Assembly (NCBI RefSeq): GCF_006385255.1
Contig: NZ_VFJE01000054.1
Location: 310,001 to 374,000, forward strand
From: Flavobacterium microcysteis
GTDB lineage: Bacteria > Bacteroidota > Bacteroidia > Flavobacteriales > Flavobacteriaceae
DNA: 64,000 nucleotides
Direction of reading: 5' to 3'
Part shown: positions 36,092 to 43,532 of the stretch, one piece after another
Position numbering within the stretch: the first letter of the stretch is position 1
Layout: every line of letters starts with the position of its first letter
Translations under genes and position numbers: made by a program
Notes under the pieces: generated by a model
Database searches by the model: none
The model's input: the letters and a program-made list of their open reading frames with translations, nothing else
What the model was told of the DNA's origin: nothing

Positions 36092-37012
36092 TCAATTCTT
36101 GTAAACTACTCTTTTTGAAACACTTTGAACCTTATTAATCTTTTTAGTGAAAAAAGCCAATTCAAGCTGTTTCTTTCTGGAGTTATATTCGGTCTTTTTG
36201 TAGATAACCGTATAACCATTGTTTATGAATTTATTTTCAATAAATATATCGGCGTTTTTCTTGAATTGTTGTTCTCTGTATAGCGTATAAGCAAGATAGC
36301 TGCTCGGAATTATCATAATCGCGATCAGAAAAGAAATAGTATATTTTACCTGACGCTGTTGCTTTTCATCCACCTGTTTTACCGCAGGATAATTAAGATA
36401 CTTTATAATCAAAAAGGTAGCAAGTCCTATAAAGACGCAATTAATGCAATACAGATAAAAAGCCCCTAAAAAGAAAGACCATTGTCCGGTTGCTATACCA
36501 TAGCCCGCCGTACAAAGAGGCGGCATCAATGCTGTTGCAATTGCAACGCCAGGTATCGGATTGCCTTTCTCAACACGGGTAACCGCAATAACACCAACGA
36601 GTCCTCCAAAAAATGCGATGAGTATGTCATAGATATTAGGCGCCGTTCTTGCCAAAAGTTCTGACTGTACATCTTTGAACGGGCTTAAAAAGAAATAGAG
36701 CGTAGAAACCGTAAGGCTGACAACAGTAGCAATTAACAGGTTTTTGAGCGATCTTTTCAGAAGTCCGAAGTCATAAATTCCTAATGCAAAACCAGCTCCA
36801 ACAATTGGCCCCATAAGAGGCGATATAAGCATGGCTCCTATTATGACAGCAGTTGAATTCACATTTAGTCCTACGGATGCTATAATTATAGCACAAGCCA
36901 AAATCCAAAGATTGGCTCCTTTAAAAGAAATGTTTTTCTTTATGCTTTCAAGTGTCTTTTCCCGATTATCTTCTCCCTCACTCAGATTAAACAGGGTCGT
37001 AATATTCTTCAT
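36092..37012 (-). CDS. DUF389 membrane protein, possibly C-truncated
   Basis: A 306-residue inner-membrane protein of DUF389 with about six helices and the conserved VIIGAMLISPLMGPIVGAGFALG and PGVAIATALMPPLCTAGYGIATG loops. Its function is unknown. Bacteroidetes homologues as I remember them are usually longer, with a soluble C-terminal part; here the frame stops soon after the last helix region, ending KKINKVQSVSKRVVYKN, close to the inferred ICE boundary. The gene may therefore have lost its 3' end when the ICE inserted. It could also be a natural short form. Confidence 0.78.
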   Translation of the reverse strand: MKNITTLFNLSEGEDNREKTLESIKKNISFKGANLWILACAIIIASVGLNVNSTAVIIGAMLISPLMGPIVGAGFALGIYDFGLLKRSLKNLLIATVVSLTVSTLYFFLSPFKDVQSELLARTAPNIYDILIAFFGGLVGVIAVTRVEKGNPIPGVAIATALMPPLCTAGYGIATGQWSFFLGAFYLYCINCVFIGLATFLIIKYLNYPAVKQVDEKQQRQVKYTISFLIAIMIIPSSYLAYTLYREQQFKKNADIFIENKFINNGYTVIYKKTEYNSRKKQLELAFFTKKINKVQSVSKRVVYKN

Positions 37013-37238
37013 ATTCCCTTATTTTTAGCATAAGGTACTCAATTTAATTTTAAAGTCAAAATAGAGTGAAAAAGACGAAGTTTAGTTTATAAGTGAACTT
37101 ATTAGATTTTGACAGAAAATACTCTGGCTTTGTTTATCCTTAAAATAAATCCATTTTTAAAACATTAATCATGAGCCTGTTTACGTATATTTGAACAGTA
37201 ACACTAACTCAAAAACAGGATAAACCAATCTTGAATTT

Positions 37239-37625
37239 ATGCTTAAAAAACCTCTATCAATTTGTTCATTAGTCATAATTTTACTTGCCTTATTCTGGAT
37301 ATTCTCTGATATAAATAAAAAAAATAATTATTTAAACGGAACAGAAGTTACAGCTAATGTGATTCAGAGACCATACGACTGTGAATCAATAAATTCCCGA
37401 ACATCCTATATAAAAATTCAATATAAAAATCTTGTAGTCAGTAAAAAAATTGGCCGCGGGTATTGCAAAAAACTGGAACAAACATCCATTAAGGCAGTAC
37501 TCTCCCCGCAACAAGATTATTTATTTTTTGAAGGTGAAATAGAATCAATTGAAAAAAATATTACAGCAAGCTTTTTAATAATGGTAGCTGGAATCTTTTG
37601 CTTTATTAAATCACGAAAAAAGTAA
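37239..37625 (+). CDS. Hypothetical two-helix membrane protein
   Basis: A 128-residue protein with a hydrophobic helix at residues 7-24 and another at the C-terminus (108-122) around an extracytoplasmic domain of about 80 residues containing two cysteines (PYDCES, GYCKKL). No family is recognised. It is followed directly by a terminator repeat nearly identical to the one after tRNA-Ser. It lies between the ICE boundary and tRNA-Ser, a common site for genomic variation. Confidence 0.6.
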   Translation: MLKKPLSICSLVIILLALFWIFSDINKKNNYLNGTEVTANVIQRPYDCESINSRTSYIKIQYKNLVVSKKIGRGYCKKLEQTSIKAVLSPQQDYLFFEGEIESIEKNITASFLIMVAGIFCFIKSRKK

Positions 37626-37665
37626 AAACCCTGTAAATCTAATGACTTACAGGGTTTGGATTTTT
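37624..37665 (+). repeat. 42-base terminator repeat, copy 1
   Basis: This block is identical at 41 of 42 positions to 38396-38437 next to tRNA-Ser. It contains the perfect stem AACCCTGTAA / TTACAGGGTT and a T-run, so each copy is a working-looking terminator. The two copies enclose a 0.73-kb segment with the lipocalin-like gene. Confidence 0.85.
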
Positions 37666-37836
37666 CAGCGGAATGGATGTAATTTGTTCCTCTATCCTAA
37701 TCTGTTGATATACTATCTTTATATAAATATGCTTTTTTTTGGCGTGCTTTTATTCCTCCTGATTAGTCGAAATCTTATGGACAAATAAGCTATTACGCCA
37801 AATGGACACTAGCCTATCAATTTTAAATTAAAAAAT

Positions 37837-38262
37837 CTATGGGATTCTTATGAATATTTCTATATCTGTTATATCAGGCTGTGTAAATTTTGTCTTTAGA
37901 GTTGTACTTGTAAGTTCTAAAATTTCACCAGGAATAGCTGGCTGATCAGGATATCTCACCGTTATAGAATTATTGTTTCTAGTCCATGTTCCTGTACTAA
38001 TTGTTTCTTGACAATTTGGATTATTAAATTCATGATTTTTAATAATTCCTCCTGGAAGTATTTCTATGTAATCTTTAGTACAACCTGGCGTGTGTTGGTA
38101 ATCTGTAAGTATTTCTTGATTATCAGTAAAGGTTCCAATTCTTGTGAATTGCCATTTACCTTCTAAAGCAACACTTCCTGAAGTTGAATCATCACTACTA
38201 CAAGAATACAAGCCAAAGACTGTTAGAGGTAGAATTAAGAAAAGGTTTTTTAATTTGGTCAT
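37837..38262 (-). CDS. Lipocalin-like lipoprotein
   Basis: A 141-residue lipoprotein with signal MTKLKNLFLILPLTVFGLYSC (Cys at 21) followed by SSDDSTSGS. The mature part begins LEGKWQFTRIG and ends in short beta strands, matching the Lipocalin_4 group of small Bacteroidetes lipoproteins that bind unknown ligands. It sits alone between the two terminator repeats and has low GC content. It could be a passenger of a small insertion at the tRNA. Confidence 0.72.
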   Translation of the reverse strand: MTKLKNLFLILPLTVFGLYSCSSDDSTSGSVALEGKWQFTRIGTFTDNQEILTDYQHTPGCTKDYIEILPGGIIKNHEFNNPNCQETISTGTWTRNNNSITVRYPDQPAIPGEILELTSTTLKTKFTQPDITDIEIFIRIP

Positions 38263-38395
38263 AATTTTAATTTGTTTTTGTTTTTACGATCGTAAAATTA
38301 ATAATTTTAGTTATTATTTTTTATTTCTTAATAATATTTCAATTTTGTCCTTATAGCAAAAGATTTGATGATAAATTTTAAAAATACATAAAAAC

Positions 38396-38437
38396 AAAAA
38401 CCCTGTAAATCTGATGACTTACAGGGTTTGGATTTTT
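38396..38437 (-). repeat. 42-base terminator repeat, copy 2 (tRNA-Ser terminator)
   Basis: Read on the minus strand this directly follows the 3' end of tRNA-Ser and forms its intrinsic terminator. It matches the copy at 37624-37665 with one substitution, in the same orientation. Confidence 0.85.
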
Positions 38438-38441
38438 TTAG

Positions 38442-38528
38442 CAGAGAGGATGGGATTCGAACCCACGATACAGTTACCCATATACAAACTTTCCAGGCTT
38501 GCTCCTTCAACCACTCGGACACCTCTCT
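38442..38528 (-). tRNA. tRNA-Ser (GGA)
   Basis: The minus strand folds into an 87-base class II tRNA. Acceptor arms AGAGAGG and CCTCTCT pair perfectly with discriminator G; the anticodon loop CTGGAAA gives GGA, reading UCU/UCC serine codons. A long variable arm (TATATGGGTAACTGTATC region) and T-loop GGTTCGAATCC are present. CCA is not encoded. Confidence 0.95.
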
Positions 38529-38590
38529 ATTAATTTGCGGTTGCAAAGAACTGCAAAAATTCCGACTAAAGAAAATTTATAGCTAAAAAA

Positions 38591-39625
38591 TTATGACAAT
38601 TCGCCCCGCAAAGCGGTTTCATAAATAGTCTTGAAAACATTTGGAGAAACTTTCTGCCCAATAAGATACATCAGCTTTGTTATTGCCGATTCTGTAGTAA
38701 TGTCTTTGCCAGATATCACGCCTATTTTTTTCAATGACGTACTCGTTTCATAATGCCCCATACTTACGCTTCCAGCTGTGCATTGCGTCACATTAATGAC
38801 ATGCAATCCGTTTTTGATGGCTTTCTTCAATAACGAAATAAACCATTCATCTGTTGGTGCATTTCCGGCACCATAAGTCTCTATGACAATCCCTTTCAGG
38901 TTGGGAATATTAAAAATAGCAGCCAGTACGTTTTCGCTAATTCCGGGAAACATTTTTACGATGGCTACATTGTTGTCCAATTCTTTATGTACTTGGAATT
39001 TTTTGTTTCCGGATTTTGGCAACAGCAAGTCATTATTCACTTTTAAATGCACACCCGATTCAGCCAATGGCGGATAATTTGGCGACATAAAAGCATTAAA
39101 GTGCTCTGCGTTTATTTTTGTAGTCCGGTTTCCTCTGTATAGCTTGTATTCAAAATAAAGGCATACTTCATTAATAACCGGTTTGTTTTTATGTTGCAAG
39201 GAAGCAATTTGGATTGCTGTAATCAGATTTTCTTTGGCATCTGTTCTTAGATCACCTATTGGCAATTGAGAACCCGTAAACACCACTGGCTTCGCAAGAT
39301 TTTCCAGCATAAAGCTTAAAGCGGAAGCTGAATACGACATCGTATCTGAACCGTGAAGCACGACAAAGCCGTCAAAAGCAGTATAGTTTTCCTCAATAAT
39401 TGTTGCAATCCTAACCCAATTATCAGGATTCATGTTAGAAGAATCTATGGGAGTATCAAAAGAAACCGTTTCAATCTCACAGTCCAATTGCTTTAATTCT
39501 GGTATTCTTTGAAGCAGTTTACTAAAGTTGAAAGCTTTTAAGGCGCCTGTCTCAAAGTCTTTCACCATACCGATTGTCCCGCCGGTATAAACCAAAAGTA
39601 TTTTTGCTTTAGACAGCATTCTCAT
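38591..39625 (-). CDS. ansA: Type I L-asparaginase
   Basis: A 344-residue cytosolic asparaginase converting asparagine to aspartate and ammonia. It carries both catalytic threonine motifs: YTGGTIGM (Thr14) and LHGSDTM (91-96), plus Lys in the TDAKENL segment. There is no signal peptide, fitting the cytoplasmic low-affinity type I. The start at 39625 overlaps the acyltransferase end by 17 bases; Met3 at 39619 is an alternative. It ends just before the tRNA. Confidence 0.9.
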   Translation of the reverse strand: MRMLSKAKILLVYTGGTIGMVKDFETGALKAFNFSKLLQRIPELKQLDCEIETVSFDTPIDSSNMNPDNWVRIATIIEENYTAFDGFVVLHGSDTMSYSASALSFMLENLAKPVVFTGSQLPIGDLRTDAKENLITAIQIASLQHKNKPVINEVCLYFEYKLYRGNRTTKINAEHFNAFMSPNYPPLAESGVHLKVNNDLLLPKSGNKKFQVHKELDNNVAIVKMFPGISENVLAAIFNIPNLKGIVIETYGAGNAPTDEWFISLLKKAIKNGLHVINVTQCTAGSVSMGHYETSTSLKKIGVISGKDITTESAITKLMYLIGQKVSPNVFKTIYETALRGELS

Positions 39626-40745
39626 ATTTTGATTTATTGACTACCGGATTGGCATACATCGCCAGAAATCCTTGCAGTTCTACCGGATTACTTTCATCGA
39701 TTCTTATTTCTAATCTTCTTTCAAAAAGCGATTTTTCTTTTTCGGTATATAAGTGGGAATATTTATCCGTATTATTCAACAAATCGTAAGCTATATAATT
39801 GGTTGGCCATAACTTGTAGTTCGCCAACACAGCATCGTCTATAGTTTGAGCTAAAGCCTGAATCTGTCTATTTGAATTGTCGAATTTTGTAGCGATCTCA
39901 TCCAATTCAGCTTCTAAAACGTCTCCTACATGAATATGGATTCTCTTTTTCTGACCCATAATTCCGCTCAGGAGCGTCATAAAGTCTTCGTTTTTCTCTT
40001 TTATATACACCTCATCATTTGCTTCTGCCATTAATTGTGGCATTTTTAGCGCATCTGTCGGGTCGTATTCATAGGAAATAGATACCGGAACAATTTTTAA
40101 TTTCTTAAAATAGTCCATCAGGTTGTCTTCATCAGAACCCATCGAAAGCATTTTCAGTACTCCCGGATGTGTTGCATCATTACCATCTTTTGTTCTTCCT
40201 TCTCGTTGGGCAATCCAAACAGAACGATTTTCTCTTAAAATAAGCTGGCAGATATATTCTGACATCAATTTTGAGCTTTGAAGCAGCTCTCTAGGCGACA
40301 AGCCTCTCTGAACCAGAAAATTCCGATTCAGTTTAGATAAAATATGCAGGAACGTTTTACGCACTAAATTATCACCAATTGCCGAAGCTGTCATTACCAA
40401 ACCGTGGTCAAAAAGACAGGTATTTAGTAGCGATGTATCTAAAATGATATCCCTGTGATTGGAAATAAAAAGATAAGGCGTGTGTTTTTCTAATTTCTCA
40501 AAACCAGAAGTAGTCAATCCGTCCGAACTTTTTTCGAGCACCTTCATGACGGCATGATAGATAAAATTGCATTGGAAATCTCTAATAGAATGCGTTCTTT
40601 TTAACTGCTCTATCCAATCTTTTTCTTCGACGTCCGGATACGTGAAGCTCATCATGGCTTTCATCATTGGATGATCAGCAACTTTGCATAAGGCTTCGTT
40701 TACTTCGCTATCATAAAACGGTCGAATTTTATCGAATTTTGACAT
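39609..40745 (-). CDS. 1-acyl-glycerol-3-phosphate acyltransferase-like protein
   Basis: A 378-residue PlsC-type acyltransferase involved in phospholipid or related lipid synthesis at the membrane. The motif NHRDIILD gives the catalytic His-x4-Asp, and QREGRTKDG matches the later glycerol-phosphate-binding motif (EGTR-like). It has no clear membrane helix. The C-terminal ~120 residues are specific to this Bacteroidetes subgroup. It is coupled to ansA by a 17-base overlap. Confidence 0.82.
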   Translation of the reverse strand: MSKFDKIRPFYDSEVNEALCKVADHPMMKAMMSFTYPDVEEKDWIEQLKRTHSIRDFQCNFIYHAVMKVLEKSSDGLTTSGFEKLEKHTPYLFISNHRDIILDTSLLNTCLFDHGLVMTASAIGDNLVRKTFLHILSKLNRNFLVQRGLSPRELLQSSKLMSEYICQLILRENRSVWIAQREGRTKDGNDATHPGVLKMLSMGSDEDNLMDYFKKLKIVPVSISYEYDPTDALKMPQLMAEANDEVYIKEKNEDFMTLLSGIMGQKKRIHIHVGDVLEAELDEIATKFDNSNRQIQALAQTIDDAVLANYKLWPTNYIAYDLLNNTDKYSHLYTEKEKSLFERRLEIRIDESNPVELQGFLAMYANPVVNKSKYENAV

Positions 40746-40810
40746 TACTTACGTTTTTTTAACAATCTACAAATGAACAAAAATTTTATGAATTTGATGT
40801 GTTTTCTTTG

Positions 40811-41578
40811 TTAAATACCGAAAACCTCTTTGGCATTTTCGGTCGTAATTTTAGCAATCTCTTCAATAGAAACTCCATATATCAGGGCTAGTTTTTCTGC
40901 TACCAGCTTTGTATAGCTGCTTTCATTTCGCTTCCCTCTAAAAGGCACTGGAGCCAAATAAGGAGAATCGGTTTCCAAAACGATGTGTTTCAGGTCAATC
41001 TGATTCAGAAATTGGTCAATCTTTCCATTCTTGAAAGTTGCAACTCCGCCAATTCCTAATTTCATATTGCATGATATTGCCTGTTGTGCCTGTTCATAAT
41101 CGCCGGTAAAGCAATGGAAAATCCCAAATAGTTTTTCATCTTTTTCTGATTCAAGCACTTCAAAAACCTCATCAAAGGCATCCCTGCAATGGATATTTAT
41201 TGGAAGGCTGTATTTTTTAGCAAGCTGGATTTGTCTTTTAAAGGCAATTTTTTGTTCTTCCAATCGGGTTTTGTCCCAAAAAAGGTCAATTCCGATTTCG
41301 CCAACGGCATAGAACTTTCTTTTTGACAATTCAGATTCCACAAAAGCCAATTCCTCTTCATAATTCTCTTTGACATAGGTAGGATGTAGTCCCATCATCA
41401 GGAATACATTTTCCGGATATTGTTTTTCCAAATCATACATTTTTTGGGTATACCCGGAATCAATTGATGGCACAAAAATTCTTTGAATTCCGGCGTCAAA
41501 AGCACGCTGCATCATCTCACTCCTGTCCTGGTCAAATTCTTCGCTGTAAATATGCGAATGTGTATCTATTAAAATCAT
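40811..41578 (-). CDS. tatD: TatD family metal-dependent hydrolase/DNase
   Basis: A 255-residue TIM-barrel hydrolase with metal ligands in DTHSHI (5-10), the Glu of AVGEIGID, NIHCRDA, FHCFTGD and LETDSPYLAP, all in the usual order for TatD nucleases. Such enzymes act as 3'-5' exonucleases or DNases in repair. Length is typical. It is transcribed leftward with the acyltransferase and asparaginase genes after a 65-base gap. Confidence 0.92.
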   Translation of the reverse strand: MILIDTHSHIYSEEFDQDRSEMMQRAFDAGIQRIFVPSIDSGYTQKMYDLEKQYPENVFLMMGLHPTYVKENYEEELAFVESELSKRKFYAVGEIGIDLFWDKTRLEEQKIAFKRQIQLAKKYSLPINIHCRDAFDEVFEVLESEKDEKLFGIFHCFTGDYEQAQQAISCNMKLGIGGVATFKNGKIDQFLNQIDLKHIVLETDSPYLAPVPFRGKRNESSYTKLVAEKLALIYGVSIEEIAKITTENAKEVFGI

Positions 41579-41701
41579 ATTGCAAAAATAGGAACAATAC
41601 GAGCAAATCCCAAAATCAAGAAAATCTTAGCAAAATATTATGTTTTGGATGAGATAGGTTTGTTCGTAAATCGTTATTTTTGATTTACTCATAGCTTACA
41701 A

Positions 41702-42142
41702 ATGGATACTATTTTCGATGCCTTAAAAAAGAAAGGTTACAAAAAAATCAAGTTAAAAATCTCAAAAACGAACCATCTCGTTATTAAAGCGAAAATTAAT
41801 GGCGTTAGCGGTAGTTTTATATTAGATACTGGAGCGTCCAACAGCTGCGTTGGTTTTGGTGATATTGAGCATTTCAACCTGTTTGCTGAAGAATCCTCTA
41901 CAAAAGCCGCAGGAGCCGGAGCTGTGGGGATGGAAACCCAAATGTCGACCAACAACACACTCCAATTAGGGCGTTGGAAAACCGATGATTTTTCTTTAGT
42001 AATCTTTAATATGTCGCACGTTAACCTGGCTTTGGAGCAATACAAGGCAAAGCCTGTCCACGGCATTATTGGCGCTGACATTTTGATGAAAGGCCATGGG
42101 ATTATCGATTACAATGGAGAATATTTTTATTTGAAACAATAA
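41702..42142 (+). CDS. Retropepsin-like aspartic protease
   Basis: A 146-residue protein of the clan AA aspartic protease fold. FILDTGASNSCVG (Asp42-Thr43-Gly44) is the active-site motif and HGIIGADIL is the later conserved glycine-rich flap/hydrophobic segment. It has no signal peptide, so it probably acts in the cytosol as a homodimer. The substrate is unknown. It is monocistronic and convergent with the odhB gene across a bidirectional terminator. Confidence 0.82.
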   Translation: MDTIFDALKKKGYKKIKLKISKTNHLVIKAKINGVSGSFILDTGASNSCVGFGDIEHFNLFAEESSTKAAGAGAVGMETQMSTNNTLQLGRWKTDDFSLVIFNMSHVNLALEQYKAKPVHGIIGADILMKGHGIIDYNGEYFYLKQ

Positions 42143-42154
42143 ACCCAATAAATA

Positions 42155-42187
42155 AAAAATCCCGCTCTTTCGAACGGGATTTTTTTA
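42155..42187. terminator. Bidirectional terminator
   Basis: AAAAATCCCG (42155-42164) pairs with CGGGATTTTT (42175-42184), flanked by A and T runs, between the convergent protease and odhB genes. Confidence 0.9.
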
Positions 42188-42204
42188 TATTCTAAAGCTT
42201 GAAA

Positions 42205-43443
42205 TTATAGTTCCAAAGCTTTTTTAGGATTGTTATCCATCAATAATTCTACCGGATTCTCCAAACCTTCTTTTACCGCAACCAAGAAACCAACTGACTC
42301 ACGTCCGTCAATAATTCTGTGGTCATAAGAAAGTGCTACATACATCATCGGGTGGATTTCCACTTTACCGTTTACGGCAATCGGACGCTCGATAATGTTG
42401 TGCATTCCTAAGATTCCAGATTGCGGAGGGTTAATGATTGGTGTTGAAAGCATACTTCCAAAAACACCCCCGTTAGAGATTGTAAAAGTTCCTCCGGTCA
42501 TATCGTCTACAGTAATCTGTCCGTCACGAGCTCTTATTGCCAATCTCTTGATTTCAGACTCGATTCCACGGAAAGTCAGGTTTTCAGCATTTCTAACCAC
42601 AGGAACCATAAGTCCTTTTGGTCCTGAAACTGCTACTGAGATATCGCAGAAATCGTATGAAATTTTTTCTTGTCCGTCAATCATTGAGTTTACATCCGGA
42701 TACAGCTGTAAAGCTCTTGTCACTGCTTTTGTAAAGAATGACATATAACCCAGACCTAATCCGCCATGTTTTGCTTTGAAAGCATCTTTATATTCATTAC
42801 GAACCAAATTGATTGGCGTCATGTTTACTTCATTGAAAGTCGTAAGCATTGCCGTTTCATTTTTGGCTGCAACCAAACGCTCTGCAACTTTTCTGCGAAG
42901 CATTGATAATTTTGTTCTTTCAGAACCACGGTTTCCTCCTGTTGGAGTTCCCATAGAAGGTTTTGCGTTTACAGCATCGTCTTTAGTGATTCTTCCGCCT
43001 TTTCCGGTTCCTTCAACAGATGATGCTTCAATATTTTTTTCGTCCAAGATTTTTCTCGCAGCTGGCGAAGGAGTTCCTGTAGCATATGTTTTTTCCGCAG
43101 CAGGCGCTGGTTTTGCTTCTGCTTTAGGCTCTTCTTTCTTAACTTCTGCTTTTGGAGCTTCCTCTTTCTTTTCTTCTTTTGCCGGAGCACTTCCTTCTGG
43201 CTTAGCAGCACTTGTATCAATCAAGCAAACTACCTGACCAACAGCTACTGCATCACCTTCTTCTGCTCTTAGCGTGATAATTCCGCTAGCTTCAGCCGGC
43301 AATTCCAAAGTTGCTTTATCTGAATCTACTTCAGCAATCGCTTGATCTTTTTCTACGTAATCTCCGTCTTTTACTAACCAAGTTGCGATTTCAACTTCGG
43401 TGATTGATTCCCCCGGTGAAGGAACTTTCATTTCTAAAATCAT
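42205..43443 (-). CDS. odhB: 2-oxoglutarate dehydrogenase E2 (succinyltransferase)
   Basis: The 412-residue E2 core of the 2-oxoglutarate dehydrogenase complex, moving the succinyl group to CoA in the TCA cycle. One lipoyl domain carries Lys43 in VDSDKATLE. After an Ala/Lys/Glu linker comes the E3-binding domain ([22 protein letters not shown]), then the catalytic domain with His375 and Asp379 in DHRIIDG. Start at ATG 43443. It lies 89 bases downstream of the E1 gene on the same strand, as in other flavobacteria. Confidence 0.95.
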   Translation of the reverse strand: MILEMKVPSPGESITEVEIATWLVKDGDYVEKDQAIAEVDSDKATLELPAEASGIITLRAEEGDAVAVGQVVCLIDTSAAKPEGSAPAKEEKKEEAPKAEVKKEEPKAEAKPAPAAEKTYATGTPSPAARKILDEKNIEASSVEGTGKGGRITKDDAVNAKPSMGTPTGGNRGSERTKLSMLRRKVAERLVAAKNETAMLTTFNEVNMTPINLVRNEYKDAFKAKHGGLGLGYMSFFTKAVTRALQLYPDVNSMIDGQEKISYDFCDISVAVSGPKGLMVPVVRNAENLTFRGIESEIKRLAIRARDGQITVDDMTGGTFTISNGGVFGSMLSTPIINPPQSGILGMHNIIERPIAVNGKVEIHPMMYVALSYDHRIIDGRESVGFLVAVKEGLENPVELLMDNNPKKALEL

Positions 43444-43532
43444 CTGTATATAATTTTATGGTGTTGTTATTTGTATACTACTTATTATTTCAAAATTACG
43501 TTTTTTAGCCTTGATAGGCATCAAAATCTTAA

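Noticed and set aside
38328..38546. 72-codon minus-strand frame over tRNA-Ser
   Set aside because: It is a read-through of the tRNA gene and its terminator.
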